Below, one piece after another: positions 61,664 through 64,000 of a DNA stretch of 64,000 nucleotides. The notes under the pieces were generated by a model. That model was not told the DNA's origin, made no database searches, and saw only the letters and a program-made list of their open reading frames with translations. How positions within the stretch are numbered: position 1 is the stretch's first letter; every line of letters begins with the position of its first letter. Source of the stretch: Variovorax beijingensis. GTDB taxonomy: Bacteria > Pseudomonadota > Gammaproteobacteria > Burkholderiales > Burkholderiaceae_C. The position numbers and the translations under genes were made by a program. Where the stretch lies: the NCBI RefSeq assembly GCF_007828835.1, contig NZ_VIVL01000001.1:124001-188000 (forward strand). Reading direction: 5' to 3'.

Positions 61664-63001
61664 TCAGGGGGAAACCCGAGGGCCTTTCCTGCGAGCCGCC
61701 GGCGCTGCCTTCTTCACGGGCTCTTCCTCGCCGAAAAGCCTTTCGATCTGCTGCCCCGCGCGCGCGCCGATGGCCGTGCCCACGCCCGGCAGCAGCGCGG
61801 TGCCGACCGCCGCACCGGCCAGCGCACCGCCGGTCAGCGACACCTCGGGCTCGCTCATGGTCCCGCCGATCTTCAGCGGCATGCCGACCACGCCGTCGAC
61901 CAGGTCGACCGCGATCTCGCCGTCCAGCTTGCGGTTGAACAGCCGCAGGCTGCCGCTGGCCGTGAGCACACCCGAACGCGCCTTGAGCCCGGTGTAGCGC
62001 ATCACGACGCCGTCTTCGGTACCCTGCGTGTCGAGCACGCCGGTGAGCTCGTCGAGCGGCGTGGTGCCGCCGCGGCTGATGCCGGCGGTGGTCACGGCCT
62101 TGGCCAGATCCAGCCGCGTGAGCGTGGCGGGCTGGACCGAGAAGGTGGTGCGGGTGCGCAGGCTGCGCAGCAGCGCGCCCACTTCGCCGGTCTCGGCCAC
62201 CAGCGCGGACTGGCCCGAAACCTTGCCGGCGACGGCGCTGCGCCGGCCGAAGGCCTGCACCATGCCCTCGATGTCCACCTGCCGCGGCTCGAGCTCGGCT
62301 GACACGCGCAGCAGGTCGCCGGGCAGGGTCTCGAACCAGGCCACGCCGTTCGCCGTGCCGCCGCCGATGTCGATGCGGGTGCGCCACCGGTCCTGTCCGG
62401 CGGCGCGGTCCAGCCGCAGCCGGGCGGGCGGCGACACGCCGGCACGCTCGATTCGCGCCTGGCGCGGCCGCCAGCCGGCGTCGAAGCTGATTTCGCCGTC
62501 GTAGGCCAGCGCAATGCCGCGCCGGTCGATCCAGCTCAGGTCGCGCCAGCGCAGCTTTTCGAGCGGAACGGGCGCCAGCGTCCAGGGCGCCGGCAGCGCG
62601 ACGATGCGGGCGCCCTCCTTCGGCTTGGGGCCCTTGCCGCGGAACGCGCGCACCGACTCGCGCGGCAGCACCAGGCTTTCGATCTCGACCTCGTCGATCG
62701 CGACGACCCGGCGCAGCAGCTCCCGCAGCTTGAGCTGCACCGTGATGCGGCGCAGCGTGACGGGGCGCGGCTGCTCGGTGGCCAAGTCGGACAGCACCAG
62801 CACGGGGCTGGGCCACAGCGCCCAGTGCGCACCGCCGATCTTCAGGCCCACGCCGAAGCGCTTCTCGAAACCTTCGGCAATGCGCGCGGCCACCTCCTCG
62901 TCGCTGGGCAGGCGGGTGCTCGCCACCCACACCAGCGCGCCGGCACCCAGCAGCAGGACCGCGGCAATGCCGATGAGCCAACGGCGGACAGGGCGTTTCA
63001 T
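61664..63001 (-). CDS. AsmA-like protein
   Basis: A 445-residue envelope protein with one N-terminal membrane anchor (residues 7-28, WLIGIAAVLLLGAGALVWVA) and a long beta-rich periplasmic part. FEKRFGVGLKIGGAHWALWP near residue 45 is the AsmA N-terminal signature, and GVLTASGSLRLFNRKLDGEI with PLKIGGTMSEPEVSLTGGAL near the end is the AsmA C-terminal repeat type. AsmA-like proteins are linked to phospholipid transport and outer-membrane homeostasis. The tail is basic (KKAAPAARRKGPRVSP). It stands alone between convergent and divergent neighbours. Confidence 0.8.
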   Translation of the reverse strand: MKRPVRRWLIGIAAVLLLGAGALVWVASTRLPSDEEVAARIAEGFEKRFGVGLKIGGAHWALWPSPVLVLSDLATEQPRPVTLRRITVQLKLRELLRRVVAIDEVEIESLVLPRESVRAFRGKGPKPKEGARIVALPAPWTLAPVPLEKLRWRDLSWIDRRGIALAYDGEISFDAGWRPRQARIERAGVSPPARLRLDRAAGQDRWRTRIDIGGGTANGVAWFETLPGDLLRVSAELEPRQVDIEGMVQAFGRRSAVAGKVSGQSALVAETGEVGALLRSLRTRTTFSVQPATLTRLDLAKAVTTAGISRGGTTPLDELTGVLDTQGTEDGVVMRYTGLKARSGVLTASGSLRLFNRKLDGEIAVDLVDGVVGMPLKIGGTMSEPEVSLTGGALAGAAVGTALLPGVGTAIGARAGQQIERLFGEEEPVKKAAPAARRKGPRVSP

Positions 63002-63084
63002 CCGGCCAACTTAGCACGCAAAGGCGACTGCCGTTGTCAGCCCCCGTCGCTATAGTTTCCCAAACCCTGCACCGGAGAAACCGA

Positions 63085-63507
63085 ATGCGTATCTGGAAAA
63101 AAGACATCTCTGTCGAGGAACTGACCCGCAACCACATCGGCACCGCCGTGTCCACGCTGGGCATGGAATTCCTGGAGGTGGGCGACGACTTCATCCGCGC
63201 CCGCGTGCCGGTGGACGAGCGCACCCGCCAGCCCTACGGCATCCTGCACGGCGGCGTGTCGGTGGTGCTGGCCGAGACGCTGGGCTCCTGCGGCGCGCAC
63301 TACTCGGCCCCCGAGGGCGACCGGGCCGTGGGCCTGGACATCAACGCCAACCACATCCGCTCGGCCACGAGCGGCTGGGTCACGGGCACCGCGCGGCCGG
63401 TGCACCGCGGGCGCACCACCCAGGTGTGGCAGATCGACATGACCAACGACGCGGGCGAATTGACCTGCGTCTCGCGCATCACAATGGCGGTGCTGGCGCC
63501 GCGCTAG
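63085..63507 (+). CDS. Hotdog-fold thioesterase (YdiI/MenI-like)
   Basis: A 140-residue acyl-CoA thioesterase of the PaaI/YdiI type. RQPYGILHGGVSVVLAETLG contains the HGG motif and the catalytic Glu, and GLDINANHIRSATSGWVTGT the second conserved strand. The start at 63085 (MRIWKKDISVEELTRN) follows CCGGAG; the frame remains open a little upstream. It could hydrolyse aromatic or short-chain acyl-CoA. Divergent from the AsmA-like gene. Confidence 0.85.
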   Translation: MRIWKKDISVEELTRNHIGTAVSTLGMEFLEVGDDFIRARVPVDERTRQPYGILHGGVSVVLAETLGSCGAHYSAPEGDRAVGLDINANHIRSATSGWVTGTARPVHRGRTTQVWQIDMTNDAGELTCVSRITMAVLAPR

Positions 63508-63594
63508 GGCAGGAAACCCGCCCGGCATGCGGGCGGCAGCGGGCCGAGAGAAGCCCCCCAGGAACATCAATAACTACCGAGGAGATCACCACTC

Positions 63595-64000
63595 ATGAAC
63601 AACCTGTTCAGCTGGCGCGAAGTCGCCGCCACCGAGGGCCGCGTGGTCGCGCCCGACGAACGCCTGCCCTGGCTGCAGACCGGCATGATGGGCGTGCAGC
63701 ACGTGATCGCGATGTTCGGCGCCACGGTGCTGGCGCCCATCCTGATGGGCTTCAATCCCAACATCGCGATCCTGATGAGCGGCATCGGCACGCTGATCTT
63801 CTTCCTGGTGACGGGCGGCAGGGTGCCCAGCTACCTGGGCTCGAGCTTCGCGTTCATCGGCGTGGTGATCGCGGCCAGCGGCTACGCGGGCAAGGGTCCC
63901 AACGCCAACATCGCGGTGGCGCTCGGCGGCATCGTGGCCTGCGGGGTGGTCTACATCCTGATCGGCGCCCTCGTGCAGGCGATCGGCACCGGCTGGATCG
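63595..64000 (+). CDS. NCS2-family nucleobase permease, N-terminal part (truncated by window end)
   Basis: The first 135 codons of a uracil/xanthine permease-type transporter. DERLPWLQTGMMGVQHVIAM is the classical NCS2 opening with the QHVxAMF motif in helix one, and GRVPSYLGSSFAFIGVVIAA matches the following conserved region. A strong GGAGAT site lies a few bases before the ATG. The gene continues beyond base 64000. Substrate is likely uracil or a purine; the decisive residues in TM8 and TM10 are outside the window. Confidence 0.88.
   Translation, partial: MNNLFSWREVAATEGRVVAPDERLPWLQTGMMGVQHVIAMFGATVLAPILMGFNPNIAILMSGIGTLIFFLVTGGRVPSYLGSSFAFIGVVIAASGYAGKGPNANIAVALGGIVACGVVYILIGALVQAIGTGWI

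Overview
The window is very GC-rich, densely coded DNA from a betaproteobacterium, most likely Comamonadaceae and close to Variovorax. The pointers are a complete aerobic benzoyl-CoA (box) pathway with its BoxR regulator, a glutaryl-CoA dehydrogenase/CoA-transferase/LysR unit, Bug-type binding proteins, TRAP and Liv-type transporters, and dispersed hairpin repeats. Genus is an inference. I see no phage genes, transposase, integrase or CRISPR array, and only one tRNA gene. The region reads as a chromosomal catabolic segment built from many small, separately regulated uptake-plus-degradation modules. No gene-free stretch exceeds 300 bases.

Layout. 1-2529: end of an amidohydrolase, a uracil-DNA glycosylase-like protein, a PEP mutase/isocitrate lyase-family enzyme, a CopD-like membrane protein and a glyoxalase-fold protein. 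2555-6087: glutaryl-CoA module (CoA-transferase, gcdH, divergent LysR). 6144-14013: a small holin-like membrane protein, then an IclR-regulated TRAP transporter with two binding proteins, an amidase and a hydratase-family enzyme. 14100-18943: 2OG-Fe(II) oxygenase, membrane adenylate cyclase and acetoacetyl-CoA synthetase. 19043-25317: TetR-controlled ABC importer with a cyclase-family hydrolase and fumarylacetoacetase. 25376-27669: tRNA-Gly, an Rrf2/thioredoxin-reductase-like pair and a Gly/Ala-rich secreted protein.

27721-43292 is the benzoate region. boxC-boxB-boxA-maoC runs left. boxR lies to the right of boxC. A rightward operon carries a DUF4863 protein, boxD, benzoate-CoA ligase, an alpha/beta hydrolase and a five-gene Liv-type ABC importer. 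Together these give uptake, CoA activation, epoxidation, ring cleavage and semialdehyde oxidation of benzoate. Sigma70-like promoters overlapping TGCA motifs sit where BoxR would be expected to act.

43299-51271: LysR/SDR/tautomerase, an AcoR-type regulator, a glycosyltransferase-TetR pair and a divergent flavin monooxygenase. 51281-56850: Crp-like regulator and an operon of BKACE, Bug binding protein, hydroxyacyl dehydrogenase and feruloyl-CoA-synthase-like ligase, an uncharacterised catabolic route. 56861-61603: MocR-type regulator divergent from a degradative HMG-CoA reductase followed by a two-TM protein and a TctA-like permease, suggesting mevalonate uptake and catabolism. Several modules converge on acetoacetate or acetyl-CoA, which fits the acetoacetyl-CoA synthetase gene nearby. 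61664-64000: AsmA-like protein, hotdog thioesterase and the start of an NCS2 permease.

Two dispersed repeat families are the main non-coding surprise. Family A (three copies) starts within a few bases of an upstream stop codon, always in the same orientation as that gene; one copy is translated as the N-terminus of an ABC permease. Family B (two copies) is an inverted pair of REP-like hairpins, and one copy supplies the ribosome binding site of the next gene.
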